Below are positions 26,962 through 36,284 of a stretch of 64,000 bases of DNA, piece by piece. Source of the DNA: a candidate division WOR-1 bacterium RIFOXYB2_FULL_46_45. GTDB taxonomy: Bacteria; Margulisbacteria; WOR-1; XYC2-FULL-46-14. Position numbers and translations under genes: made by a program. A model generated the notes under the pieces. That model did not search any database. It had not been told where the DNA came from and saw only the letters and a list, made by a program, of their open reading frames with translations. The stretch covers positions 49,977 through 113,976 of the forward strand of contig MEUE01000004.1 in the NCBI GenBank assembly GCA_001771585.1, in the 5' to 3' direction. Every line of letters starts with the position of its first letter. The stretch's first letter is position 1.

Positions 26962-29079
26962 ATGAGATTTTTGAAAATTATCGTTTTTTTTCTCTTTGTT
27001 TTACTCCTGCCCTTTGAAGCTTTGGCGGCCGATTATGTCGAAGGGGAAGTCCTCTTTAAATTGAGAGAACCGGTTAATACCCTAAAAATCAAAGGAGCCG
27101 GAAAAACCGACAAAATCGAGAAAGTTTTTAAGGATGCCGTCCCCGAAAAAAACACTTCGCTTAGCGTCCGAACAAAAAAACAGGTGCGGGTGCCAGACCT
27201 TTCGCAAATTTATGTGATCCGTTTTTCCAAGGAGCGAAAAGTGGCCGATGTAATAAAAGAGCTGAAAGCGGACGGCAACGTCCTCTACGCGGAACCAAAT
27301 TATATTGCAAGAGCGGTTTCAACCACTCCCGACGATACCTATTATAGCCAGCAATGGGGCTTAACAAAAATCGGGATGCCGGCGGCCTGGGACGCGGCAA
27401 AGGGAGAGAGCGGAATCGTGATCGCGGTGGCCGACACCGGAGTGGAATACACGCATGAAGATCTTTCGTCCAAGGTGATCAAGGGCTGGAATTATATCTC
27501 TGACAACAACGATCCGCTGGATGATAACGGGCATGGAACCCATGTCGCCGGAATAGCCGCGGCAATGACCAATAATGCCAAAGGTGTCGCCGGAGTCGGC
27601 TGGAACCATAATATTTTGGCGGTAAAGGTGCTGGATTCGAACGGAGACGGAAGTATTGCGGATGTTTCGAACGGGATAAAATACGCCGCCGATTATGGAT
27701 CGGATGTTATTAATTTAAGTTTGGGGGACGACAGCCCCAGCAGTACATTAAAAGAAGCGGTCGACTACGCGATCGCGAAAGGATCTCTACTGGTTTGTGC
27801 CGCGGGAAACGAAAATACCAGCGAACCGCTCTACCCTGCCGCTTATGACGGAGTGCTGGCGGTTGCCGCCACGGACTCAAGCGACCAAAGATCGATTTGG
27901 AGCGCCACCAGAGCGTCAAACTGGGGAACCTGGGTCGATCTGGCCGCTCCCGGGACTTCAATTTACAGCACTTATATTGGCAACAGTTATGCTTATGAAA
28001 GTGGAACCTCTATGGCCTCCCCGTTTGTCGCCGGAGTGGCCGCCCTCCTCTTTTCGGTGCATCCGACCTGGACTTATTCACAAGTTGCCGACTGGCTAAA
28101 ATCTACCGCCGCCACGATTTCTCCTGACCATTACATTGGCACCGGACGATTAGACGCCGAAGCTACTATGGATCTCCCGATCGCCGAAATAACTTCGCCG
28201 GAAACTCTTGAGGTGATCGGTGGGACAGCAACAATTAAGGGGACCGCAAATACCGAAATAAATTTTGGAAGTTATACCGTAAAAGTTGGGGCAGGAGCTT
28301 CCCCTTCATCCTATTCGACTATTGCGACTTCAACCGCCAAGGTGGTTTCCGGCACCCTTGCCACCTATACCACTACGACAACTAACGACGGAACCCATAC
28401 CATAAAATTATCGGCTGAAAACACCAGTCCGGTTACCAGGGAAACTACCCGTACAGTTATCATCGACAACACTTCTCCGACCGCGGAGATAACTTCCCCG
28501 GCAAGCGGGGCAACGATGACCAGCTCGGTAACATTTGAAGGTTCCGCTTCGGACGCCAATCTTCTTTATTACACGCTGGAACATTCGCTGGACGGTGTAA
28601 CTTATACCAATATCGGAACTTACACTACCAATGTGACCGGCGGAACGCTCGGAACCTGGAACACTTCCGGGTTAAACGGAACTTATACCGTCAAGCTCAA
28701 TGTGGTTGACGACGCTGGACATTCAACCTCAAAAACGATTAGTTTGACGATAAATAATCCGACCAACAACAAAAGCGTTACGGGACAAAGCGTCGCCTCC
28801 CCCAACCCGTTCAACCCGTCAACGGAAAATTACACTTATTTGACCTACACCCTAAACGGCAACTTTAACACCTCGGTCTATCTTTTTGATCTCACCGGAC
28901 GGCTGATCTTCAAAAAGAATTGTTTGGCGGGAGAAGACGGAGCCAAGGCGGGACAGAACAAAGTTGCCTGGAACGGCAAAGATAATTTTGGCAGCGTGGT
29001 TTCCAACGGGGCTTATATTTTTAAGGTTGTCTCCGACGGAACAGTGGTCGGAAGCGGAAAGATTATCGTCCTCTACTAA
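26962..29079 (+). CDS. Secreted subtilisin-like (S8) protease with Ig-like and C-terminal sorting-type domains
   Basis: ATG 26962 is chosen because it begins a clean signal peptide (MRFLKIIVFFLFVLLLPFEALA); the track's TTG 26944 lies inside the promoter. About 705 residues. After the signal comes a propeptide (YVIRFSKERKVADVIKEL..YAEPNY), then the catalytic domain with Asp in VAVADTGVEYTHEDL-type sequence (IAVADTGVEYTHED), His in NGHGTHVAGIAA and Ser in SGTSMASPFVAG. Two bacterial Ig-like domains follow (from about residue 410). The last 95 residues contain NPFNPST, VYLFDLTGRLI, WNGKDNFGSVVSNGAYIFKV, the FlgD/type IX-secretion-like C-terminal domain pattern. It would be exported and possibly surface-retained. 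It converges on the large outer-membrane protein gene. Confidence 0.93.
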   Translation: MRFLKIIVFFLFVLLLPFEALAADYVEGEVLFKLREPVNTLKIKGAGKTDKIEKVFKDAVPEKNTSLSVRTKKQVRVPDLSQIYVIRFSKERKVADVIKELKADGNVLYAEPNYIARAVSTTPDDTYYSQQWGLTKIGMPAAWDAAKGESGIVIAVADTGVEYTHEDLSSKVIKGWNYISDNNDPLDDNGHGTHVAGIAAAMTNNAKGVAGVGWNHNILAVKVLDSNGDGSIADVSNGIKYAADYGSDVINLSLGDDSPSSTLKEAVDYAIAKGSLLVCAAGNENTSEPLYPAAYDGVLAVAATDSSDQRSIWSATRASNWGTWVDLAAPGTSIYSTYIGNSYAYESGTSMASPFVAGVAALLFSVHPTWTYSQVADWLKSTAATISPDHYIGTGRLDAEATMDLPIAEITSPETLEVIGGTATIKGTANTEINFGSYTVKVGAGASPSSYSTIATSTAKVVSGTLATYTTTTTNDGTHTIKLSAENTSPVTRETTRTVIIDNTSPTAEITSPASGATMTSSVTFEGSASDANLLYYTLEHSLDGVTYTNIGTYTTNVTGGTLGTWNTSGLNGTYTVKLNVVDDAGHSTSKTISLTINNPTNNKSVTGQSVASPNPFNPSTENYTYLTYTLNGNFNTSVYLFDLTGRLIFKKNCLAGEDGAKAGQNKVAWNGKDNFGSVVSNGAYIFKVVSDGTVVGSGKIIVLY

Positions 29080-32000
29080 AAGTTCAGCGCCCCTTCAAAA
29101 CTGACCGAAGTCGCCTTGAAGTTGTCGGTGTCCTTCAGCCCGTTGACGTAGCCAACCTGCTTCCATCGTCCGGTCAAATCGATCGTATCCAAAACCGGGT
29201 TCATGGTATTGGTCGGAATCTTAAAAGTAATACTGGCATCATTGGTTTCGGTACGGTAATCCTGCGCCGGAAAAGTGCCGTTTGACAAAACCTCCCCCAT
29301 GTTGTGCTCGTAAGAATAAACATAAGCCAAGGTTCCCCAGTTGAAAAAGCCGCGGCTGGCCTTGACGCTGTAAATATACTTCTGCCTGATCTGGTCGTCG
29401 GTCAAACGGGTCGTTGTTTTTAAGTTGTAATCGCCGTTGACCGTGGTGCTAAAGATATTAAGCGTCGCTTTTACCACCGTCGACTGGGCGCTGGTGTTTA
29501 AAAAGGTCCCGTCTTTCATATTGCGGTAATCGGTCTGGATAAAACCGGGCGTAACCGTCAGCACCGGAAATGGGGTAATCGACAAATCGTATTTTTGGGT
29601 CAAGGTCTGCTCCTCAAGCGACGACTCGGAACTTCCCGAGGGGGTCAGCTGATTGTTGTAAAGTAGCGACAGTTTTTGCGAGAATTCCAGTTTGGAAGTT
29701 TTGATCGGAATAAAATTAAAATCATAGCTGTTGCTGCGGTTCTTCCCGACATAGCCGGTCTGATAAACGTTTTCGTTTTGGGAATAAATCAACCCGCCGT
29801 TTAACCGCTGGCTTGGGTCAAGCCGGACCGAAAAAGAACTCCTTTCGGTCTTGGGGTTCTGGGAAGCGTTGACAACCGAGGGGGTCTCCGACCGGTTGTA
29901 ATCGTAAAGGGTGGTAAAGGGAGTCCAAGGGCGGAAATCAACATGGTAGCTGGCATTGCGCGTCTCCACAAGAGAATAAGTCGGCTTGATCGTCTGCTGT
30001 TCGTCGTAGGCCAGCGTAAAAGTATTGGTCCACTTTTTGATGCTCCCCATCGTCAGATCAAGATTTACGTTGTAGCCGTAGTTGCGGGAATATTTCTTCG
30101 CGGAGACCGCCTCAAGCGTTGTCCCGTAGTTTGAAAGCGTCTCCGGTTCGGTCACCTGGTAATTATAATTTAACTTCAAACGGTCGGAGAAGCCGATGTC
30201 TTCCTGCAGGTACAAATAGCCGCTCCCGGTCTTTGCCAATCCGACCTTGTCGTCGGAATTGGAAAGTTTTCCTTCGTATTTCTGGTTCCAGGTTACCAGC
30301 CCGCGCTTCAACTGCACCGGATAAATCCCACCGCTGGTATCGTATTGGACGCTTTTCCTGCTCTGGTCCTGCGCCGCGATCTCATAGCGCCGAAAATCGA
30401 CCGCGACCCTGGCCGCCTTATTCGGATTGATCGACAGGGTATATCTACGATCGTAACTGCTGGTAAAAAGGCCGGACTTGTTGGCAATCGGATCGTTTAA
30501 TTCCTTGTACCAATAGCCGATATTAAGATCGTGGAACTTCGGGTCAAACGCGGCGCTGAAATTCTGCGAATTGCTCCCGATCCCAAGGGACAAGCCACCC
30601 ATCGGGGCAAAAGTGGAACCGACGTCGCGCTTGTCGTAATTAAAGTTAAAAAATCCGACCTCGCTCTTGGCTCCCCACTTGTAGGCGCTGCCGCTCACTT
30701 CGGTCTTCTGCTGGGTACCGGCGCTGGATTGAAAATTATAATCGACCGAAACCACGTCGGTAGTGCTGAATGTTATATAATAAAAATTGATCGTCCCGGA
30801 AGTGTAGTCGATCGAATAATCGATCTCGCGGTTGCGCAGATAGTTCTTCACATAGACCATTTCCGAGTTCTCGATCACCGGAAGATTGCTAAGTTTTACC
30901 CTTCTGGTGCTCCCGTCAAAGCCGGTAAAACTTTCGGTTGTGGAAGTATAAGAAATAACTTTATCGGAAGCGGAAGAGGCCATCTGGGCGGTAAAATCCA
31001 AAAGCTTCCCCAGCTTCAAGCTGACGTCCGCCCCAGCCACCTGCTGTTTGATGTCTCCGTCCTGAACCACCGCCGGAGGGACATAGCGGAATTCAAGAGA
31101 AAAACTTTTGTCGATGGAAAGGGGATCGTTAAAAGTTATCTGCGGAGGGGCATTGTTATAATAATTGATCGAGTAGCCGGTTGTTCCGGCATCATACGCT
31201 TCCGGAGAACTGTTGCGCCGGTAAGTGGTCGGATTTGATCCCGGAACGGTAACTTTGACAATTTCGGATCCGGGAACCAGGTTCAGGTAGCCCTTTATGT
31301 CATAAACACGCCCGCCGTTGCCATAGCTGGAAAACCTGGCCACCACGCTTTTATAGTACGTATAAGAAACTAAAACCTCCGAACTTGCCTCAATGGTAGT
31401 CAACAGCTTGATCGTACCGGTCTTATATCCATCCGAAAGGTCGTATGAATCGTTCATATAGTGAAGTGAGGTCGTGGGATTTACCACCGCTTTCCCCTGC
31501 GCGTTCGCTTCAACCGATGGAATAACATAGTCAACCCCGTAGGCAAGCGTTGTCCCGTTTTTTGTTAACGTGAGGCGCCCCCCCTCCGCGGTTGAAACCA
31601 AAGGCAAATTAAGGATGTAAATCGCGTTGCCGTTGGCAATGATATCCGAACCTTTGTATTTTTCTCCCAGTATGTCAACCGTCGGCAAACTGCTGCTCTG
31701 CTTGGACGATTCCTGCAAAAAGCTCGCCCCAACCGTGGCGCTGGTCAGTTTTTTTCTCGCTTCGGCCGAAGCGGTGTCGACCAGCTTGTGGTCGTAAACG
31801 GCCGCAATCAGGGAGGTGGTTGAAATCGGCTGATAAAACATGATGGACCCGCGGCCGTAATTGATCGCGTAATCAAAATCCCTGACCAGGAGCTTGTTGT
31901 CAACTTTTATCGTCTCCGAATTCTTAATGATCCCTTTGTAATCAAAATAATAGTTCCCCTTGCTCCCCGTCCCCTGGATACTGTCCGCCTCACGGCTGAT

Positions 32001-33056
32001 CCGATAATAGCGGTAGGTTACGGTGACCGGTTCCTGTGTGGTCGGGGTCTGAAGATAAAACCGGAGCAGGCCGTCGTTATAATCAAGCCGGTAGTCCTCT
32101 TCTTTTTTAAGCGTCTTCCCCTCAAAGCTGATGTTTTCCGAAAATTCTTCAACCGGAAAAAAACTCAAGCGAAAAGCGTTCCCTTCCGAGGTTGAAACCT
32201 CACCCGAAGTCAAAGAATAGACATCGTTTGGAAAAACTTCGGTCGTGGTGGTGTCGATATATTCCGGAGTGGCTTCTTCCTGCGGGACAAAATCGGCCGG
32301 ATTAAAAGAGTAGCCCCCTTCAAACCCGGTAAAATTGCGCTTGGATAAAGTTGGAAAAAAGAAATCGACGATATTGGTATATTCAAAACTATATTTAATT
32401 TCGTCAAGCGGCGTTAAAATTTGGGTAAAAGTGACTTTCCCTTCAAAATAATCGATGATGTAATCAACCTTGCGGGTCAACTTCTTGTTGTTTACTTCAA
32501 TGTATTCGGACCCTTCGACAATGGAACCTTTCCCCAAACTATAGGGGCCGCGGGTCCCGTTCCCTCTCTGTGAAATCAGGTTCTGGACCTGGCTGCGCAG
32601 TTTGGAGGTCGGGACCAATTTTAAGTCGTAATTGTCCCCCTTCGATTTGATTATGACCCCGTTTAACGATTTGGTGGCGGAGGCAAATTCGTTGCGGGTA
32701 AAAGCAACGTTGATGTCGCCAAAAGTCAGCTCGTGTTTGTTGTCGTAGTTGACCGTAACGTCAAAGGTCTCCGGAATTTCCGGCTCCTGGTCAATTCTAT
32801 AGGTAACCTTTAATTTATCGGAAAGGTCGGCGGCAATCGCCAGTTTCAAACGCTCCTGCCAGGCCAAACCGGAACTTAGGGGAGAATAGCCAAGCTGGGT
32901 GATACCGATTGACTGGTTTACTTCGGGCCTAACGGTTAAGCTCTTGTATTCCCATTTTTTATAGCCGGAGATATCAATCTTTGGATAATTTTCTGAAAAA
33001 GAGGCGGAGGATAAAAGAAACAAAAGGGAAAGAAAAACCGGAAAAAATTTCTTCAT
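29076..33056 (-). CDS. Very large outer-membrane beta-barrel protein with repeated surface modules
   Basis: The 1326-residue protein starts with a signal peptide (MKKFFPVFLSLLFLLSSASFS). The N-terminal half contains about six copies of a 45-residue module built as EYIEVNNKKL...DYIIDYFEGKVTF, with the recurring core xDYxIDYxxGxIxF (residues about 185, 305, 385, 450, 560 and 730). The C-terminal part (from about 780) is rich in alternating aromatic/polar strands and ends in Phe (VSFEGALNF), as outer-membrane barrels do. The FGDINVAFTRNEFASATKSLNGV stretch and the modules recall SprA/Sov of type IX secretion, but at about half the size; I could not align them. It overlaps fabF by 4 bp at the 3' end of the fab operon. 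Confidence 0.75.
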   Translation of the reverse strand: MKKFFPVFLSLLFLLSSASFSENYPKIDISGYKKWEYKSLTVRPEVNQSIGITQLGYSPLSSGLAWQERLKLAIAADLSDKLKVTYRIDQEPEIPETFDVTVNYDNKHELTFGDINVAFTRNEFASATKSLNGVIIKSKGDNYDLKLVPTSKLRSQVQNLISQRGNGTRGPYSLGKGSIVEGSEYIEVNNKKLTRKVDYIIDYFEGKVTFTQILTPLDEIKYSFEYTNIVDFFFPTLSKRNFTGFEGGYSFNPADFVPQEEATPEYIDTTTTEVFPNDVYSLTSGEVSTSEGNAFRLSFFPVEEFSENISFEGKTLKKEEDYRLDYNDGLLRFYLQTPTTQEPVTVTYRYYRISREADSIQGTGSKGNYYFDYKGIIKNSETIKVDNKLLVRDFDYAINYGRGSIMFYQPISTTSLIAAVYDHKLVDTASAEARKKLTSATVGASFLQESSKQSSSLPTVDILGEKYKGSDIIANGNAIYILNLPLVSTAEGGRLTLTKNGTTLAYGVDYVIPSVEANAQGKAVVNPTTSLHYMNDSYDLSDGYKTGTIKLLTTIEASSEVLVSYTYYKSVVARFSSYGNGGRVYDIKGYLNLVPGSEIVKVTVPGSNPTTYRRNSSPEAYDAGTTGYSINYYNNAPPQITFNDPLSIDKSFSLEFRYVPPAVVQDGDIKQQVAGADVSLKLGKLLDFTAQMASSASDKVISYTSTTESFTGFDGSTRRVKLSNLPVIENSEMVYVKNYLRNREIDYSIDYTSGTINFYYITFSTTDVVSVDYNFQSSAGTQQKTEVSGSAYKWGAKSEVGFFNFNYDKRDVGSTFAPMGGLSLGIGSNSQNFSAAFDPKFHDLNIGYWYKELNDPIANKSGLFTSSYDRRYTLSINPNKAARVAVDFRRYEIAAQDQSRKSVQYDTSGGIYPVQLKRGLVTWNQKYEGKLSNSDDKVGLAKTGSGYLYLQEDIGFSDRLKLNYNYQVTEPETLSNYGTTLEAVSAKKYSRNYGYNVNLDLTMGSIKKWTNTFTLAYDEQQTIKPTYSLVETRNASYHVDFRPWTPFTTLYDYNRSETPSVVNASQNPKTERSSFSVRLDPSQRLNGGLIYSQNENVYQTGYVGKNRSNSYDFNFIPIKTSKLEFSQKLSLLYNNQLTPSGSSESSLEEQTLTQKYDLSITPFPVLTVTPGFIQTDYRNMKDGTFLNTSAQSTVVKATLNIFSTTVNGDYNLKTTTRLTDDQIRQKYIYSVKASRGFFNWGTLAYVYSYEHNMGEVLSNGTFPAQDYRTETNDASITFKIPTNTMNPVLDTIDLTGRWKQVGYVNGLKDTDNFKATSVSFEGALNF

Positions 33057-34300
33057 GTTCCGGTATACTTTTTAAAAGCTACAACAGCGTTATGCCCTCC
33101 AAAGCCGAATGATTCCGATATCGCGAAATCCACATTTTGAACGCGGGAAACGTTGGGAACATAATCCAGGTCGCAATCGGGATCTTTCTCCTCATAATTG
33201 ATCGTCGGCGGGATAAGGCCGTTTTTAATCGTCAAGACAGTGGCAATCGCCTCTACTCCTCCAGCCGCCCCCAGCAGATGCCCGATCATCGACTTGTTAG
33301 AACTTATCGGAAGCTTGTACGCCCTCTCACCAAAAACGGTTTTTAGAGCCATCGTTTCAAACTTGTCGTTTAAAACCGTTGACGTCCCGTGGGCATTAAC
33401 ATAGTCGACCCGGTCGGGAGAGACCCCGGCATCTTTTAAAGTCGCCCGGATCGCCCTGACCGCGCCGTCTCCTCCCGGAGCCGGAGCAGTTATATGGTGG
33501 GCATCGCCGCTCATCCCGTAGCCGACCACCTCCGCGTAAATTTGGGCGCCACGCGCCTTGGCATGCTCCAATGTTTCCAGGATCAAAATACCCGCCCCTT
33601 CCCCCATTACAAAACCGGAACGTTTTGCTTCAAAAGGGCGGGAAGCGATGTGGGGAGTATCGTTATATGCGGTGGTCAAGGCCTTGGCGGCGCAAAAACT
33701 TCCCAAACCCAATGGGGTAATCGCGGCTTCGGTCCCTCCGGTTATCATCACCTCCGCTTCGCCGCGCTGTAAAACCCTGAAAGATTCTCCTATATTATGC
33801 GTTCCCGAAGCGCAGGCGGTAACCACACAGCTGTTCGGCCCTTTTGCCCCGATATTGATCGAAACATATCCGGCCGCCATATCGCAAATCATGAAAGGGA
33901 CCGTAAAAGGGGAAAGCTTGCCAGGACCTCTCTCCAAAAGGGTTTTGGCCTGTTCTTCCAAAAATCCGATCCCGCCGATTCCCGAGCCGATAAAGACCCC
34001 GGTCCTTTCGCTGTTTTCGGGAGTAACGGTTAGTTTGGCATCTTTAACCGCCAATTGCGCGGCGGCAATCGCAAACTGGATAAATTTGGCCAGGCGGCGG
34101 GCCTCTTTCTTCTCCAAATAATTTCCCGGCTCAAAATCCTTAACCATCCCGGCAATGCGGGCATCAAAAGCGCTGACATCAAAATGGGTAATTTTTTCAA
34201 GTCCGCTTTTTCCGGCAATTAAATTTTCCCAAAATATTTCATGCCCGATCCCAAGCGGCGTCACCGCTCCCAGTCCGGTTACAACAACCCTCTTATACAT
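33053..34300 (-). CDS. fabF: 3-oxoacyl-ACP synthase II
   Basis: The 415-residue protein is a type II condensing enzyme: VVVTGLGAVTPLGIG at the N-terminus, active-site Cys in VVTACASGTHNIG (about residue 163), the two catalytic histidines in VNAHGTSTVLND and SNKSMIGHLLGAAG, and GFGGHNAVVAFK at the end. It elongates acyl-ACP with malonyl-ACP. It overlaps the upstream FabK-like gene by 8 bp and the downstream outer-membrane gene by 4 bp, consistent with one transcript fabD-fabG-acpP-fabK-fabF-OMP. Confidence 0.98.
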   Translation of the reverse strand: MYKRVVVTGLGAVTPLGIGHEIFWENLIAGKSGLEKITHFDVSAFDARIAGMVKDFEPGNYLEKKEARRLAKFIQFAIAAAQLAVKDAKLTVTPENSERTGVFIGSGIGGIGFLEEQAKTLLERGPGKLSPFTVPFMICDMAAGYVSINIGAKGPNSCVVTACASGTHNIGESFRVLQRGEAEVMITGGTEAAITPLGLGSFCAAKALTTAYNDTPHIASRPFEAKRSGFVMGEGAGILILETLEHAKARGAQIYAEVVGYGMSGDAHHITAPAPGGDGAVRAIRATLKDAGVSPDRVDYVNAHGTSTVLNDKFETMALKTVFGERAYKLPISSNKSMIGHLLGAAGGVEAIATVLTIKNGLIPPTINYEEKDPDCDLDYVPNVSRVQNVDFAISESFGFGGHNAVVAFKKYTGT

Positions 34301-35264
34301 TTACGCTCTCCTCGTATTCGTTCAAGATATCCTTAATTATCGCCGCCGCCGGCCTGATCGTACGGTCTTTTATCTTCCAGACATTTTCTCCGGAAAAGAC
34401 AACTCCGTTTTCAACGTCACCCTGCTGTGAATTGATCAGCGCCTGAATGATGCAATAAACCAAACTGCAGTTCTTCAGGCAATAATCACACCCCATCGGC
34501 GTTGGAACGCTTTTGTCGAGGATCCGGTTGACAAAAGCGGTCTTTAAAGCATGTCCGGGCATGCCTACGGGAGAAGCAATAATAACAACGTCTCCCTCTT
34601 TTGCCCTCTGATAGACCTCTTTATAGGCCCGGGCGGCATTGCATTCTTCGGCCAGAACAAACCGGGTGGCGATTTGTACCGCGTTCGCCCCCAGCCGCAT
34701 AAATTCGGCAATCTGGGATCCGTGGTAAAATCCTCCCGCTCCCGCCACCGGAAAATCCGGACCGACCGCTGAACGAACCTCCGGAAGGATCTCTTTGATG
34801 GAACGCAAGGTCCCAAGATGCCCTCCCGCTTCTTTTCCTTCAACCACAACGGCCGGAGCTCCAAGTTTTTTGGAAAGAAGCGCAAACTTGGCGCTTGAAA
34901 CGATCGGGACAATCTCGGTGACCGAACCTTTGGCCATTTTAAAGATGTCGCGGGAAAACCCGGCGCCGGTAAAAATAACGTCGATCTTTTCTTTGATCGC
35001 GGTATTCACCAGCCCGATAAATTCCCTGGCGGCAAACATTATGTTGACCCCGATTATCCCATTCCCTCCGGCAATTTGACGCGCCAGGCGGATCTCTTCG
35101 GCCAATTCTTCAAAGGCCATCCCCGAAGCGCCAATTACGCCAACCGCGCCGGTTTTGGCAACCGCGCCGGCCAGCGCTCCGGTTGAAATCCTGATCGCCA
35201 TCCCTCCCTGTATGAGAGGGAGGTCCGCCGTGTAACGGCCTATTTTAAATTTAGGCAGATTCAT
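34293..35264 (-). CDS. fabK: FabK-like enoyl-ACP reductase / NPD-family flavoprotein with Cys cluster
   Basis: The 323-residue protein has the FMN-binding barrel of the FabK/nitronate monooxygenase group: LIQGGMAIRISTGALAGAVAKTGAVGVIG, GVNIMFAAREF, VVVEGKEAGGHLG with its catalytic His, VAGAGGFYHGSQI and GANAVQIATRFVLAEEC. Placement between acpP and fabF argues for the enoyl reductase step. An unusual feature is a C-terminal CxxCxxxCxxxxC sequence (CDYCLKNCSLVYC, about residue 235) that could hold an iron-sulfur cluster or zinc and is not in the pneumococcal FabK that I recall. A related nitronate monooxygenase activity is the alternative. Confidence 0.82.
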   Translation of the reverse strand: MNLPKFKIGRYTADLPLIQGGMAIRISTGALAGAVAKTGAVGVIGASGMAFEELAEEIRLARQIAGGNGIIGVNIMFAAREFIGLVNTAIKEKIDVIFTGAGFSRDIFKMAKGSVTEIVPIVSSAKFALLSKKLGAPAVVVEGKEAGGHLGTLRSIKEILPEVRSAVGPDFPVAGAGGFYHGSQIAEFMRLGANAVQIATRFVLAEECNAARAYKEVYQRAKEGDVVIIASPVGMPGHALKTAFVNRILDKSVPTPMGCDYCLKNCSLVYCIIQALINSQQGDVENGVVFSGENVWKIKDRTIRPAAAIIKDILNEYEESVNV

Positions 35265-35276
35265 CTTCCCCCTCGC

Positions 35277-35519
35277 CTATTTTTGGTGGGACAATATATA
35301 TGTTACCGTATCCCCGACCGTTTTAATTTTCTCCGCGTCTTCGTCCGGGATTGATGTGCCAAAAGCCTCTTCAAGAGCCATAACCAATTCTACTGTGTCC
35401 AGAGAATCGGCGCCCAAATCATCGACAAAAGAAGATTCTTTTTTTACCTCTCCTTCCGCCACTCCCAGCTGTTCGACTACCACCTTTTTTACTTTTTCCA
35501 AAACTTGCGCTTCATCCAT
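35277..35519 (-). CDS. acpP: Acyl carrier protein
   Basis: An 80-residue acidic helical protein with the phosphopantetheine attachment serine in [18 protein letters not shown] (about residue 38). It carries the growing fatty acyl chain as a thioester. GGGAGGTGA lies about 8 nt before the ATG. It sits between fabG and fabK in the fab operon, 12 bp before the fabK start and 18 bp after the fabG stop. Confidence 0.98.
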   Translation of the reverse strand: MDEAQVLEKVKKVVVEQLGVAEGEVKKESSFVDDLGADSLDTVELVMALEEAFGTSIPDEDAEKIKTVGDTVTYILSHQK

Positions 35520-35537
35520 TTCCTATTTCACCTCCCT

Positions 35538-36284
35538 TTAAGTGTTCATCAGCATTCCGCCGTTAACGTTTATAACCTGGCCGGTAATGTAATCCGCCGC
35601 GACGGACGCCAAAAAGACCACGGCATCGGCAATATCTTTCGGCTCCCCCAGCTTCTTCATCGGAATTTGAGCGAGCATCTGCTCCTTTACGTTCTCCGGA
35701 ATTTTATCGGTCATCGCGGTCCTGATAAATCCGGGAGCGATCGCGTTGCAGCAAATCCCTCTACTGGCCGATTCTTTGGCCACGCTCTTGGTAAAAGCGA
35801 TCACTCCCCCTTTTGAAGCCGCGTAGTTGGCCTGTCCGAAATTCCCCATCTCCCCCACAATCGACGCAATGTTGATTATTTTACCTTCTTTTGCTTTTAT
35901 CATCAAGGGCAAAACCGCTTTGGTGCAATTAAAGACCCCGGTCAGGTTGACGGCTATGACCGCGGCCCAGTCCTCCGGTTTCATCCGCAAGAGCAGTCCG
36001 TCTTTGGTGATCCCGGCGTTGTTGACCAGGATGGAAATCTTTCCCATCTTCCCGGCTATCTCTTTTACCGAATTTTCCACGTCGGAGAGATCGGTTACGT
36101 TGGTTTTAATCGCCATGGTCTTAACACCAAGCGCTTTAATTTCGTCGGCGGTCTTTTGAGCCGGTTCCATATTAATATCGGAGATGACAATGTCCGCTCC
36201 GGCCAAAGCCAGCTCGCGCGCAATCGCCGCTCCAATCCCCTGCGCCGAACCGGTTACAAAAGCAACTTTATTTTTTAGAAGCAT
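35538..36284 (-). CDS. fabG: 3-oxoacyl-ACP reductase
   Basis: A 248-residue short-chain dehydrogenase with the NADPH-binding VTGSAQGIGAAIA, NNAGITKDGLLLRM, the catalytic Ser in NIASIVGEMGNFGQANYAASKGG together with Tyr and Lys of YAASK, and the FabG-type ending YITGQVINVNGGMLM. It reduces 3-oxoacyl-ACP. Start ATG 36284 is preferred over the TTG at 36287 because AGGAGG is 6 nt upstream of it. Its first 17 bp overlap the fabD end. Confidence 0.97.
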   Translation of the reverse strand: MLLKNKVAFVTGSAQGIGAAIARELALAGADIVISDINMEPAQKTADEIKALGVKTMAIKTNVTDLSDVENSVKEIAGKMGKISILVNNAGITKDGLLLRMKPEDWAAVIAVNLTGVFNCTKAVLPLMIKAKEGKIINIASIVGEMGNFGQANYAASKGGVIAFTKSVAKESASRGICCNAIAPGFIRTAMTDKIPENVKEQMLAQIPMKKLGEPKDIADAVVFLASVAADYITGQVINVNGGMLMNT

